Shown: one piece after another, positions 40,426 through 52,697 of the stretch
Position numbering within the stretch: position 1 is the first letter of the stretch
Layout of the letters: each line of letters begins with the position of its first letter
Source: JAJFIE01 sp964344255
GTDB lineage: Bacteria > Pseudomonadota > Alphaproteobacteria > Rhodospirillales > Casp-alpha2
Assembly: GCA_964344255.1 (NCBI GenBank)
Contig: CAYFMQ010000014.1
Coordinates: 16,682-80,681 of the forward strand
Length of the DNA: 64,000 nt
Reading direction: 5' to 3'
Position numbers and translations under genes: made by a program
Notes under the pieces: generated by a model
Database searches by the model: none
What the model was told of the DNA's origin: nothing
Seen by the model: the letters and a program-made list of their open reading frames with translations, nothing else

Positions 40426-43265
40426 TCTTCTTCCTTTTCATCCGCCGGAGGCTGCAAGTCTTCTGGAGACTGGTTGGTTGTATCATCGGCGTTCACTTCG
40501 TCCGAAGAATCGTTTTCGTCTTCATCATCGAGCGTATCGCGAATGCGCGATACGGATACGACGGATTCCTCTTCGGCGGTCTTGAAGATGGTAACGCCGC
40601 GCGAGCTGCGACCGACAATGGAGATGCCGTTGACCGGGCAGCGGATAAGCTGGCCGCCGTCGGAAATCATCACAAGCTGGTCCGTTTCGATGACAGGGAA
40701 AGCGGCGACGACGGAGGTTGTGGCGGATTTACCGCGCGCGGTTTCGATGGCGGTGATACCCTTCCCGCCCCGGCCGGAAATCCGGTACTCATAGGCAGAC
40801 GTGCGCTTGCCGAAACCGTCCTGGGTAATGGTCAGCACGAATTCCTCATCCGACGCCATCTGCTGGAATTCCGGTTCCTCCAGCCGGGCGGCCAGGGCCT
40901 CATCAGCTGCCTTATCGTCGGCGCGGTCCGTGTAATCGCTACCGGCCAGCCGGCGGCTTGCGCCAACGGACCGCAAATAGGCATCCCGCTGTTCCACATC
41001 GACCAGAACGTGCCGCAGCACGGACATGGACAAAACCCTGTCTCCGTCGGCCAGCTTGATGCCGCGCACGCCGGTTGACGTGCGGCCCGAGAAAACGCGA
41101 ACGTCTTCGACCGGGAAGCGAATGCATTTACCGGCGGCGGTGGATAGCAGGACGTCTTCTTCCGTGGTGCAGGTGCGCACGCGGACCAGCTGGTCGCCCT
41201 CGTTTAGTTTCATGGCGATCTTGCCGTTGGCCATGACGTTGGTGAAATCGCTCAAGGCGTTGCGCCTGACGTTGCCCGACGATGTGGCGAACATGACGAA
41301 CAGGTCGGACCAGGTATCCTCGTCTTCCGGCAGCGGCATCAGGGTCGTTACCGTCTCACCCTCGTCCAGCGGCAGCAGGTTGACCAGCGCCTTGCCCCGG
41401 GACTGGGGCGTGCCGACGGGCAGCTTGTAGACCTTCATCTTGTAGACCATGCCGGTCGACGAGAAGAACAGCACCGGCGTGTGGGTGTTGACCACGAAGA
41501 CCTGGGTGACCAGATCCTCGTCCCGGGTGCTCATGCCGCTGCGGCCCTTGCCGCCGCGCTTCTGGGCCCGATAGGTCGATACCGGCACCCGCTTCACGTA
41601 GCCGGCCTCGGTCACCGTCACCACCATGTCTTCACGCTGGATCAGGTCCTCGATATCGGCTTCGAATTCCTGTTCGACGATGGTGGTGCGCCGGTCGTTG
41701 GCGAAATCGTTGCGAATGGTGACCAGTTCGTCGCGCAGGATGCCGTAGAGTTTCTCACGGCTCGAGAGGATGGACAGGTATTCGGTGATCTGGTCGCCGA
41801 GCGCCTTCAGGTCGTCGCCGATCTTGTCCCGCTCCAGACCGGTCAGGCGGTGCAGGCGCAACTCCAGAATGGCCCTGGCCTGGGTTTCCGACAGCTTGTA
41901 CTTGCCATCGACGACCTGATGCCCCGGTTCGTCCAGCAAGGCGATCATGGGCGCGACATCGGCGGCGGGCCAGTCCCGCTCCATCAATTGCTCCCGCGCT
42001 GTCTGCGGATCGGGAGCCTTTCGAATAAGCGCGATAACCTCGTCGATGTTGGCGACGGCGACGGCGAGGCCGGCCAGCACGTGGGCCCGTTCGCGAGCCT
42101 TGCCCAACTCGAAGATCGTGCGGCGGCGGATGACTTCCTCACGGAACTCGACGAAGGCGGCGATGACCTGCTTCAGGTCCATCTGCTCCGGCTTGCCCTT
42201 GTTCAGCGCCAACATGTTGACGCCGAAGCTGGTCTGCAGTGGTGAAAAACGATACAGCTGGTTCAGGACGATTTCAGGTTCCGCGTCCCGCTTGATTTCG
42301 ATGACGACGCGCACCCCGTCGCGATCCGATTCATCGCGCAGGTCGCTGATGCCTTCGATCTTCTTGTCGCGCACGGCCTCGGCGATGATCTCTATCATGC
42401 GCGACTTGTTCACCTGATAGGGAATTTCATGAACGATGATGGCCTGGCGGTCCTTGCGAATTTCCTCGAAGCTGGTACGTCCGCGCATGACCACGGAGCC
42501 GCGGCCCGTGTGATAGGCGGACCGGATGCCCGCCCGGCCCAGGATCAGGCCGCCGGTGGGAAAATCCGGGCCGCTCATATGGCCTTCGATAATTTCGTCG
42601 ATGGAGATTTCCGGGTTGTCGATATAGGCGCAACAGGCATCGATGACTTCGCCCAGGTTATGGGGCGGGATGTTGGTCGCCATGCCGACGGCGATGCCGC
42701 CGGCGCCGTTGACCAGCAGGTTGGGGAAACCGGCGGGCAGGACTGTCGGTTCCTCGATGGTGTCATCGTAGTTGGACTGGAAATCCACCGTTTCCCGGTC
42801 GATGTCTTCGAGCAGGGTGTGCGCCGCCTTGTCCAGGCGGGCTTCCGTGTACCGCATGGCGGCGGCGCGGTCGCCGTCCATGGAGCCGAAATTCCCCTGC
42901 CCGTCGATCAGCGGCAGGCGAAGCGAGAATTCCTGCGCCATGCGCACCATGGCGTCATAGATCGCCTGGTCGCCGTGGGGGTGGTATTTACCCATGACGT
43001 CACCGACGATGCGGGCTGACTTCCGATAGGGCTTGCCGGCGTCATAGCCGTTTTCCTTCATGGAAAACAGGATGCGGCGGTGCACCGGTTTCAGGCCGTC
43101 TCGCACGTCGGGCAGCGCCCGGCTGACGATCACGCTCATGGCGTAATCGAGGTAGGAAGAGCGCATTTCGTCTTCGATGGAAACCGGTGAAACGTCAAAA
43201 CCGGCTGGCGGCGGCGGAACCGAATCCTCAGGGGCGCCAGGCGGCGAATCAGATGGTGGGGTCAC
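40422..43265 (-). CDS. gyrA: DNA gyrase subunit A
   Basis: 947 residues. The catalytic Tyr is in AAAMRYTEARL. The DNA-contacting loop HPHGDQAIYDAM has Gln at position 100, where E. coli has Ser83, while the Asp at 104 matches Asp87. The GyrA box in the C-terminal beta-pinwheel is AQKRGGKGRSG. The C-terminal 60 residues are an acidic tail (DDEDENDSSDE, then NADDTTNQ) longer than in E. coli. The first 25 residues are Pro-rich, an extension typical of this group. With GyrB it introduces negative supercoils. Confidence 0.97.
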   Translation of the reverse strand: MTPPSDSPPGAPEDSVPPPPAGFDVSPVSIEDEMRSSYLDYAMSVIVSRALPDVRDGLKPVHRRILFSMKENGYDAGKPYRKSARIVGDVMGKYHPHGDQAIYDAMVRMAQEFSLRLPLIDGQGNFGSMDGDRAAAMRYTEARLDKAAHTLLEDIDRETVDFQSNYDDTIEEPTVLPAGFPNLLVNGAGGIAVGMATNIPPHNLGEVIDACCAYIDNPEISIDEIIEGHMSGPDFPTGGLILGRAGIRSAYHTGRGSVVMRGRTSFEEIRKDRQAIIVHEIPYQVNKSRMIEIIAEAVRDKKIEGISDLRDESDRDGVRVVIEIKRDAEPEIVLNQLYRFSPLQTSFGVNMLALNKGKPEQMDLKQVIAAFVEFREEVIRRRTIFELGKARERAHVLAGLAVAVANIDEVIALIRKAPDPQTAREQLMERDWPAADVAPMIALLDEPGHQVVDGKYKLSETQARAILELRLHRLTGLERDKIGDDLKALGDQITEYLSILSSREKLYGILRDELVTIRNDFANDRRTTIVEQEFEADIEDLIQREDMVVTVTEAGYVKRVPVSTYRAQKRGGKGRSGMSTRDEDLVTQVFVVNTHTPVLFFSSTGMVYKMKVYKLPVGTPQSRGKALVNLLPLDEGETVTTLMPLPEDEDTWSDLFVMFATSSGNVRRNALSDFTNVMANGKIAMKLNEGDQLVRVRTCTTEEDVLLSTAAGKCIRFPVEDVRVFSGRTSTGVRGIKLADGDRVLSMSVLRHVLVDVEQRDAYLRSVGASRRLAGSDYTDRADDKAADEALAARLEEPEFQQMASDEEFVLTITQDGFGKRTSAYEYRISGRGGKGITAIETARGKSATTSVVAAFPVIETDQLVMISDGGQLIRCPVNGISIVGRSSRGVTIFKTAEEESVVSVSRIRDTLDDEDENDSSDEVNADDTTNQSPEDLQPPADEKEEE

Positions 43266-43428
43266 CTGTTAAAAATCCAATCATTTCAATAACATAACGG
43301 GTCCGGTGCGGGGCCCGATTCTTAAGCTATCTTGTAGCATTTTTCGCACCCGCACACAACCTGCGCACGGGGATAAAGTGAGCTTTTTATTGGCTCATAA
43401 TTGGTTGGTTTTAAACGGAATTTCGGTT

Positions 43429-44616
43429 TCAGGAAGCCACCTGCGCATGGCGCTGGCGGCGCAACCAGAAAGCGGCGAAAAACACGACCAGGGTCGGCGG
43501 CAGGACCGCCATGTTGACCGCATCCCAGCCGTAAAGATCCTGCAATGCGCCGGAGGCGAAACCGGCGAGGGCCGAGAGGCCGAAGACCATGAAATCGTTG
43601 AGGGCCTGGACCTTGGCCTTCTCTTCCGGAAGGTAGGCTTCGGTCAGCAGCGTGGTGCCGCCGATAAAGGTGAAGTTCCAGCCGATGCCGACCAGGACCA
43701 GGCCGAGCCAGAAGTTCATGAGGTCGATACCCGCCATGTTGGCGACCATGCAAAACACGAACAGCACGCATCCCAGCATGATGATGGCCGTGATGCCATA
43801 GCGGCGGATCAGGTGGCCGGTGAAGAAGCTCGGCGCATACATGGCGACGGCGTGCCACTGGATAACAAAGGTGGAATCGGCGAAGCCGAAACCGCAGGCC
43901 GCCATGGACAGCGGCGTCGCCGTCATGACCAAGACCATCAGGGCGTATCCGATCATGGCCGAGAGGACGGAAACGATGAATATCGGCTGTCTGACGATTT
44001 CAGATATCGGACGCCCGGCGCCGATCGACCAGCCCGTCGTCGGCTTGGGGATGCGCAGGAACTGCACGACGACGACACAGACGCAACTGATCACGGAAAA
44101 GGCGAGATAAACACCGGCATACATGATGGGTGCGAACAGATCCACCGTCCGTGCGGCGATTTCGGGACCTATCAATGCTGCGACGACGCCGCCCGCCAGG
44201 ACGTAACTGATGGCGCGGCTGCGGTAGTCCTCGTCCGCCGTGTCCACGGCGGCAAAGCGGAAATACTGCCAGAAGGCATTATGAAAGCCGAGAAACACAC
44301 CGGACAAACAAAGCAAGCCAAAGGATTTTGCGTACAACAGGGTGTAAACGCCGATCAGGCCGCCGATGACGCCCAGGACCTGGCCGATGGTAAAACCGGC
44401 CCGCCGACCGATCCGGGCCATCAGCAGCGATGCCGGTATGGCCATGATCATGTTGGCGGTCAGTTGGATGGCGAGCGGGAGCGTGGCGAGGGAATCGTCG
44501 TCTGCCAGAACCTTGCCCGCCAGGGCGGTCGCCGTGAACGCAACGACCATGCCGCCGACGGAGAGCGCCTGGCAGACGGATAGGACCAGGACATTGCGGC
44601 GGACCAGATCCATCAA
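43429..44616 (-). CDS. MFS transporter
   Basis: 395 residues, about 12 membrane segments, matching the major facilitator superfamily. The cytoplasmic loop between segments 2 and 3 has LLMARIGRRAGFTIG, the usual GxxxDRxGR-like position. Substrate class is unknown. The start overlaps the decarboxylase stop by ATGA (44613-44616), so the transporter probably carries the substrate or product of the neighbouring enzymes (decarboxylase, agmatinase family, amidinotransferase family). An exporter or importer of amines is the natural guess but is not shown. It is the last gene of the ssb-agmatinase-to-MFS unit. Confidence 0.83.
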   Translation of the reverse strand: MMDLVRRNVLVLSVCQALSVGGMVVAFTATALAGKVLADDDSLATLPLAIQLTANMIMAIPASLLMARIGRRAGFTIGQVLGVIGGLIGVYTLLYAKSFGLLCLSGVFLGFHNAFWQYFRFAAVDTADEDYRSRAISYVLAGGVVAALIGPEIAARTVDLFAPIMYAGVYLAFSVISCVCVVVVQFLRIPKPTTGWSIGAGRPISEIVRQPIFIVSVLSAMIGYALMVLVMTATPLSMAACGFGFADSTFVIQWHAVAMYAPSFFTGHLIRRYGITAIIMLGCVLFVFCMVANMAGIDLMNFWLGLVLVGIGWNFTFIGGTTLLTEAYLPEEKAKVQALNDFMVFGLSALAGFASGALQDLYGWDAVNMAVLPPTLVVFFAAFWLRRQRHAQVAS

Positions 44617-46097
44617 CTCGCACCCTGCCCAGCCCCGAAACGCCGGACCAGGTCCACCAGATGACGGATGTCTTCTTCATTGTTGTCATAGTGCAGGATA
44701 CAGGCCCTCAGAGACGTCCTGCCGTTGACCTTCGAGGTCGGGATGTGGGCTTCGCCGCTGTCGGATATGGCGTCGGAAATTTTCTCGTTCAGATCGTTCA
44801 ATTCGTCTTCGCTGCATTGCCTGTCAACCGGAACATAGCGGAAATTGACCACCGAAAGCGACGTGGGGGCGAGACGTTCAAGGTCGGGCGCTTCCTCAAC
44901 AAGGCTGTCAAGAAAACGGGCCAGCCTGTTGCAGCGGATAACAAGCTCTTTGACCCCTGCCCGTCCCATGCGCGCCAGCGCCGCCCAGGTCTTGATGGAA
45001 CGGTTGGCGTAGGTCAGCTGGAACATGTACTCGTATGGCCAGGGGGCGGAGCTGTGGCTGCCTTCCTCCAGGTAGTCGGGGGTCAGGGTAAACGCCGCCC
45101 GGTGAACGGACTTGCGCCGCGTCAGCAAGGCGCCGCAGTCGAGCGGCACATGCAGCCACTTGTGGGGATCCGTGGTCAGCGTATCGGCCCGTTTGATGCC
45201 TTCATAGGCCGCCACATAGTCTGGATCGAGCCCGCCGAAGCTGCCGTAGGCGCCGTCCACGTGGAACCAGAGGCCGAATTCCTCACACACGTCGGCAATA
45301 TCGTTAAAGGGATCGATGGCGCCGGTATTGGTGGTGCCGGCGGAAGCGACGACGGCAAAGGGCCTGAGGCCCGCCTCACGGTCCTCGTCGATCATTTGTT
45401 TAAGCGCACTGACATCCATCCTGAACGTATCGTCGGTCGGCACCTTACGCAGGTTGTCCGTGCCCAGACCGAGTTGTTCAACGCAACGCTGGACGGAACT
45501 ATGCACCTGATCGGAAGCATAAGCGATCATGGCCGGGCGGCTGCCCTGGAGCCCCTCCTCCCTGATGTTCCAGCCATCGGCGGCGGCGGCGGCATAGCGG
45601 GCCGCGGTCAGGGCGTTCAGGTTGGCTGCCGATCCACCAGAGAACAGCAACGCCATGGAGTCATCGCCCTCTTCGAAACCGGTCAGGTCAATTAGCCAGC
45701 GGCTCAGGCTGACCATCAGGAAAATGCAGGAGAAATCGTATCCGTCGAGCGACGAGTTCATGGCCTGGGTCACGGTTTCCGCCAGGACGGAAATTGGCAT
45801 GGGCGGTGAATTGATCCAGGCATAGGATCGCTGATGCCCCGTCTGTTGCGGCCAGGGCATGAGGTGGCGTTCCATGAAGTCGATGATGTAATCGGCGCTC
45901 ATGCCGCTCTTAGGGAGCTCAAGGGTGCTTAAAAACCGGCGATGGTCTTCGGGCACGATCCTGTCAACGGCTTCGTTCGGCAGGGATTGCAGATAGGCCT
46001 GTACCATCTCCACCGTACGTTTGCCCAGCCGCGCGAAATCGTCGCGGTCATCGGTAAACAGACTGGTCAGGTCGGTTTCTTTATTTTGATCGTTCAA
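44613..46097 (-). CDS. Group II pyridoxal-dependent decarboxylase
   Basis: 494 residues. The PLP Lys lies in TTDPHKWLHVPLDCG, the aspartate that pairs with PLP nitrogen in FHVDGAYGSFGG, and FSGGSAANLNAL and ASAGTTNTGAIDPF are further group II signatures. This family includes aromatic L-amino-acid, glutamate, tyrosine and histidine decarboxylases; it is not the classic arginine decarboxylase fold. The substrate cannot be read off. It lies between the amidinotransferase-family and MFS genes, 21 bases after the former, so the set may make or break down an amine. Cytoplasmic. Confidence 0.9.
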   Translation of the reverse strand: MNDQNKETDLTSLFTDDRDDFARLGKRTVEMVQAYLQSLPNEAVDRIVPEDHRRFLSTLELPKSGMSADYIIDFMERHLMPWPQQTGHQRSYAWINSPPMPISVLAETVTQAMNSSLDGYDFSCIFLMVSLSRWLIDLTGFEEGDDSMALLFSGGSAANLNALTAARYAAAAADGWNIREEGLQGSRPAMIAYASDQVHSSVQRCVEQLGLGTDNLRKVPTDDTFRMDVSALKQMIDEDREAGLRPFAVVASAGTTNTGAIDPFNDIADVCEEFGLWFHVDGAYGSFGGLDPDYVAAYEGIKRADTLTTDPHKWLHVPLDCGALLTRRKSVHRAAFTLTPDYLEEGSHSSAPWPYEYMFQLTYANRSIKTWAALARMGRAGVKELVIRCNRLARFLDSLVEEAPDLERLAPTSLSVVNFRYVPVDRQCSEDELNDLNEKISDAISDSGEAHIPTSKVNGRTSLRACILHYDNNEEDIRHLVDLVRRFGAGQGAS

Positions 46098-46118
46098 GGG
46101 TATTTGTCACTCTGGTTT

Positions 46119-47006
46119 TCAATCGGATAATCGGTGGAGTTCGTGACAGGAACAATGGACTCCACCGCCGCCCAAGGCAAACATATCGTATTCAACAGCC
46201 GTGACCTCGAAGCCCTCGGCTTCCAGTTGTGCGTTGACGGTTATATTATGGGCCATGGACAGCACGCGTTTATTGCCGAGGCTGACCAGGTTACCGCCGA
46301 GTTTGACACAATCCTTGTAGGCGACGGGAATGCGCTCGATTTCCTGGGCATCAAGCCAGTCTATGGCATAAGACGGTAAAGCGTCCTCGCAGACCAGCGC
46401 CAGGCCTTTCTCCAGCATGACAACGACGGCGTCCATATGAACGAACTGGGGCGGAATGGGGACGATGAAGGCTTCCCAATCCATCTCGCGCAACCAGCCC
46501 GCGACCTGTTCAGCACCGTTCTGGGTTGACCGATCGCCGGACCAGCCCAACAACGCCACCCCAGGCTTGACGATAACGAAATCACCGCCCTCGAAATGAT
46601 CCTCCGTAACCCATTTCCAGATGGGAATTCCGGCATTACGGTAGAAGTCGGAAACGACCGAGTAATCCTGCCGGCGGGGTGGCGTCTGGATCGAAGTGAT
46701 GACGGCGCCCCAGGGCGTCATGAAGCTGGAATCGCGGGTAAACACGCTGCTCGGCAGGCCTTCATCCGCCTCGACAAAGTGGCAGCGGACGCCGTTGGTT
46801 TCGTAGACCTCGACCATGCGCTGGTGCTGCTGCATGGCGCGTTGCTTGTCAAAGCGGTAGCCCATCTGTTCCTGGTTGGCGAGGGTGACGGCGGATATGG
46901 AATTGAGCGGCACCCAGCGGAAATGATCCGGCTTGCCCAGAAGCACATCGGTCAATTCACCGGTTTGCGCCTTGACGCCCCAGGAAACGGTTTCTGTCTG
47001 GTTCAT
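46119..47006 (-). CDS. Amidinotransferase/DDAH-superfamily hydrolase
   Basis: 295 residues from the ATG at 47006, which follows GGGGAGAACCGGCC; the longer frame to 47132 would overlap the agmatinase gene. Guanidine-modifying-enzyme fold. The catalytic acid lies in DHFEGGDFVIV, the His in PPQFVHMDAVV, and the nucleophilic Cys in GGGGVHCSCHEL (C285). Related enzymes are dimethylarginine dimethylaminohydrolase, arginine deiminase and glycine amidinotransferase. The agmatinase gene is immediately upstream, so both probably act on guanidino compounds. Confidence 0.86.
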   Translation of the reverse strand: MNQTETVSWGVKAQTGELTDVLLGKPDHFRWVPLNSISAVTLANQEQMGYRFDKQRAMQQHQRMVEVYETNGVRCHFVEADEGLPSSVFTRDSSFMTPWGAVITSIQTPPRRQDYSVVSDFYRNAGIPIWKWVTEDHFEGGDFVIVKPGVALLGWSGDRSTQNGAEQVAGWLREMDWEAFIVPIPPQFVHMDAVVVMLEKGLALVCEDALPSYAIDWLDAQEIERIPVAYKDCVKLGGNLVSLGNKRVLSMAHNITVNAQLEAEGFEVTAVEYDMFALGGGGVHCSCHELHRLSD

Positions 47007-47086
47007 GGCCGGTTCTCCCCTGCATTGGAGCAATTCAAGCAGGATTGTGACGCCAAAAGGTCCCGTTCGTCCATACGTCAGATGGG

Positions 47087-48052
47087 CTAGGTGTTCTCGA
47101 AAGGCTCCGCCAGCAGGCAGAGGATTTCCCACATCATGGTGACGCCGGTCAGCGCCGTCAGGCCGGTGTTGTCGAAAGGCGGTGAAACCTCGACCACGTC
47201 ACCGCCGACAAGGTTCCGGCCCCTTAAGGAGCGCAGGATTTTTTGCGCCTCGTATGGGCTCATGCCGCCGATTTCCGGTGTGCCGGTGCCGGGGGCGTAG
47301 ACCGGGTCCAGGCCGTCCACGTCGAAGCTGATGTAGGTGCGGCCATCACCGATGACGCGGGCCACTTCCTCAATCACCGCATCGACGCCCAGGTCGAAAT
47401 ATTCCTCGATCTCAATGACGCGAATGCCCTGGTCCTTGGCCCAGACGTTATCTTCCTTGGTATAGAGCCCGCCCCGGATGCCGATCTGCACCGTGCGCTT
47501 GGGATCCAGCAGGCCTTCTTCGATGGCGCGGCGGAACGGCGTGCCGTGGGTGTACTTGAAATCTCCGAAATAACTGTCGTTGGTGTCGGAATGGGCGTCG
47601 ATGTGCACCATGCCGACGGGATTGTCCTTGGCGATGGCCCGCATGATGGGCAGCGTGATCAGGTGATCGCCCCCGGCGGTTAACGGAACGACACCGGCGG
47701 CGTGCACCCCTTCGTAGAAATCCTGCACCTTGGCAAGCGTATCGTCCACGTCCAGCGGGTTGGCGGGCGTGTCGCCGAAGTCGGCGCAGCGGGCGCACTC
47801 ATAAGGCGCGACACGGGTCTGCGGATGGATGGCGCGCATCAGGGTCGACATATCGCGCATCTGCCGGGGGCCGTGCCGGGCGCCGGCGCGGTTGGTGGTG
47901 CCGCCGTCCCAGGGCACACCGATCAGGCCGATGTCGGCTTCCGCCCAGTCTTCCGGCTCCAGCAGCGGCAGGCGCATGAACGTGGGAACGCCGGCGAAGC
48001 GCGGCGATTTCATGGTGGAAACCGGTTTGAAGAAGCTTTTGTCCTTGGCCAT
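47087..48052 (-). CDS. speB: Agmatinase/guanidinobutyrase family ureohydrolase
   Basis: 321 residues. The binuclear manganese site is visible: GGDH, HIDAHSDTND and SFDVDGLDP, the three ureohydrolase motifs. The family includes agmatinase, guanidinobutyrase, arginase and guanidinopropionase; the N-terminal region with GVPWDGGTTNRAGARHGP is typical of the agmatinase branch. It hydrolyses a guanidino compound to urea and an amine. It lies 18 bases after the ssb stop and 80 before the amidinotransferase-family gene. The symbol is tentative. Confidence 0.88.
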   Translation of the reverse strand: MAKDKSFFKPVSTMKSPRFAGVPTFMRLPLLEPEDWAEADIGLIGVPWDGGTTNRAGARHGPRQMRDMSTLMRAIHPQTRVAPYECARCADFGDTPANPLDVDDTLAKVQDFYEGVHAAGVVPLTAGGDHLITLPIMRAIAKDNPVGMVHIDAHSDTNDSYFGDFKYTHGTPFRRAIEEGLLDPKRTVQIGIRGGLYTKEDNVWAKDQGIRVIEIEEYFDLGVDAVIEEVARVIGDGRTYISFDVDGLDPVYAPGTGTPEIGGMSPYEAQKILRSLRGRNLVGGDVVEVSPPFDNTGLTALTGVTMMWEILCLLAEPFENT

Positions 48053-48070
48053 GGGTCTTTTAACGGGTCT

Positions 48071-48550
48071 TTAGAACGGTATTTCGTCGTCGAGGTCGTT
48101 GCCGCCGCCTCCGCCGCCGCCCGTGTCCGGGCTATCCCAGTCGGGCGCGCCCTGGTCGTCGCCGCCGGCGTCGTATCCGCCGCCGCCACCGCCGCCGCCA
48201 CGGCCGTCGAGCATGGTCATGACGCCGTTGAAGCGCGGGATGACGACTTCCGTGGTGTATTTCTCCACGCCGTCATTGCCGGTCCACTTGCGGGTTTGCA
48301 ACGTGCCTTCCAGGTACACCTTGGCGCCTTTTTTCAGGTACTTCTCGCAGGTATCGGCAATGCGCTCATCGAACACCACGACGCGGTGCCATTCCGTTTT
48401 TTCCCGGCGTTCGCCGGTCTGGCGGTCTTTCCAGGATTCCGACGTGGCGACGGACATGTTGACGATTTTCGCATTGTTCTGGGAAAAGCGGACTTCCGGA
48501 TCACGGCCGAGATTTCCGACCAGAATGACTTTGTTGACGCTGCCTGCCAT
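48071..48550 (-). CDS. ssb: Single-stranded DNA-binding protein
   Basis: 159 residues from the ATG at 48550, preceded by AGGAAAGGG; a longer frame to 48619 is rejected. The OB-fold starts with MAGSVNKVILVGNLGRDPE and contains SESWKDRQTGERREKTEWHRVV. A Gly-rich linker leads to the canonical acidic tip DDEIPF, which recruits repair and replication partners. It is essential for replication. The guanidino-compound genes follow on the same strand only 18 bases later, so the ssb promoter may drive them. Confidence 0.97.
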   Translation of the reverse strand: MAGSVNKVILVGNLGRDPEVRFSQNNAKIVNMSVATSESWKDRQTGERREKTEWHRVVVFDERIADTCEKYLKKGAKVYLEGTLQTRKWTGNDGVEKYTTEVVIPRFNGVMTMLDGRGGGGGGGGYDAGGDDQGAPDWDSPDTGGGGGGGNDLDDEIPF

Positions 48551-48657
48551 GGCTAACCCTTTCCTGAGTTGAGAGCCGGACTTTAATCTATGTACCCCGC
48601 CTCGCCAATGCTTTATCAAGTGAAAGATGTGGATGAAATTCGGGTTCTACGGTTGCC

Positions 48658-49584
48658 ATGCTGGATAAGTTTCTGAAAATGACCGGCATCGCCCCTCCCA
48701 GGGGCATTGTCCATGTCGGCGCTCATCACGGGCAGGAAATCGGGGAGTACCAGTCCTACGCGCCGGACCTGCTGATCTGGGTCGAAGCCGATCCGCGTCT
48801 CTATACCGAATTGCAGGATTATCTTTCCCAATACAACCTGCCCGACACCGCGCAATGGTGCCTGAACGCCCTGGTTTCCGATACCGATGGCGAGATACAG
48901 GATTTTCATCTCGCCGGGAACAACGGCCAGTCGTCATCCATGTTTCCATTCACGGATCTCATCAGCAAAAACTATCCTGAAGCCGCGCCGACGGGCGAGG
49001 TCATGCGGCTGGAAACCAAGACGATCCGAAAACTGCTTTCCGAGATGGACCTGACGCCGGAACAGGTAGATTACCTGGTGCTCGATACCCAGGGGGCGGA
49101 GATGAAGTGCCTGAAAGGCGCCGATCCATACCTGGATGGCCTTAGTTACCTCACGGCGGAAGCTTCCACCATCGAGCTGTATCAGGGCGGCGCCCAGTTG
49201 CACGAGCTAGACGAATACCTGAAACGTTACGATTTTCTGCGTATCTCCGGCGATCCGATCCACGGTCACAGCAACGCGCTTTACCTTAAAATCGACGAAT
49301 TGAAAGAAATTCCGGAATCCGAGGTCGGCTCTGAATTCATTTCCAGAAACCGGGAGCTAATTGACCGGGTGAATGGCATTATAACCCGCACAAACGGGGA
49401 CAGGAGACAGCTTGATCTATCCGAGCTGGATGAGGAGGTGTCAACCCTGTGCGGAGATTATGAAGCTGTCTTTGCGGAAGAAGACTCATGGCCCCTCAAG
49501 ATATTCCTCTTGCGAATATCCTTTGATCTGGACTTGAGCCGGTCGTTCCGGGCTTTCCTGCCTTTGGTTGGCTGGGGTAGATAA
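48658..49584 (+). CDS. FkbM-like methyltransferase with C-terminal extension
   Basis: 308 residues. The SAM-binding start GIVHVGAHHGQEIGEYQ and WVEADPRLYTELQDYL match the FkbM family, and VDYLVLDTQGAEMKCLKGA is the second motif. After about residue 210 there is a 95-residue C-terminal extension not usual in small FkbM proteins, which begins at YLKIDELKEIPES. FkbM enzymes methylate hydroxyls of sugars or polyketides; the acceptor is unknown. It diverges from ssb and sits before uvrA in the same direction, with about 116 bases between. Confidence 0.8.
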   Translation: MLDKFLKMTGIAPPRGIVHVGAHHGQEIGEYQSYAPDLLIWVEADPRLYTELQDYLSQYNLPDTAQWCLNALVSDTDGEIQDFHLAGNNGQSSSMFPFTDLISKNYPEAAPTGEVMRLETKTIRKLLSEMDLTPEQVDYLVLDTQGAEMKCLKGADPYLDGLSYLTAEASTIELYQGGAQLHELDEYLKRYDFLRISGDPIHGHSNALYLKIDELKEIPESEVGSEFISRNRELIDRVNGIITRTNGDRRQLDLSELDEEVSTLCGDYEAVFAEEDSWPLKIFLLRISFDLDLSRSFRAFLPLVGWGR

Positions 49585-49700
49585 ATCGCGAAAGCTTCGC
49601 CCAGGCGACATTTCCACAAGTTAAATGATTTACGGACTCCCCATCTCGGCGTTCGCGTTCTATATAAAGGGCCGGACAAGCAAACCCATCCGGAAAGCCA

Positions 49701-52571
<2,871 letters not shown>

Positions 52572-52587
52572 GGTCGCAACGCCCTCT

Positions 52588-52655
52588 GTCATTCCCGCGC
52601 AGGCGGGAATCCATCATTATTAGATGACCTGGACTCCCGCTTTCGCGGGAGTGAC
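52588..52655. repeat. Paired REP-like palindromes after uvrA
   Basis: Two hairpins. ATTCCCGC (52591-52598) with GCGGGAAT (52603-52610), loop GCAG; and ACTCCCGC (52633-52640) with GCGGGAGT (52645-52652), loop TTTC. The outer arms GTCATTCCCGC and GCGGGAGTGAC are themselves near-complementary. This is the common GTCATTCCCGC-type dispersed palindrome. It lies between two convergent genes. Confidence 0.85.
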
Positions 52656-52697
52656 GTGATAAGTGGCCAGGCCGATAAGCCAGCGAGTCCCTGGCAA

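Noticed and set aside
43306..44583. A 425-codon plus-strand open frame
   Set aside because: It is antisense to the MFS transporter, rich in Asp, His, Gly and Gln, and has no membrane or domain pattern. It is a shadow of GC-rich coding sequence.
49600..49700. LexA (SOS) box before uvrA
   Set aside because: GTTC repeats are seen only two bases apart, not the GTTC-N7-GTTC arrangement expected in alphaproteobacteria.
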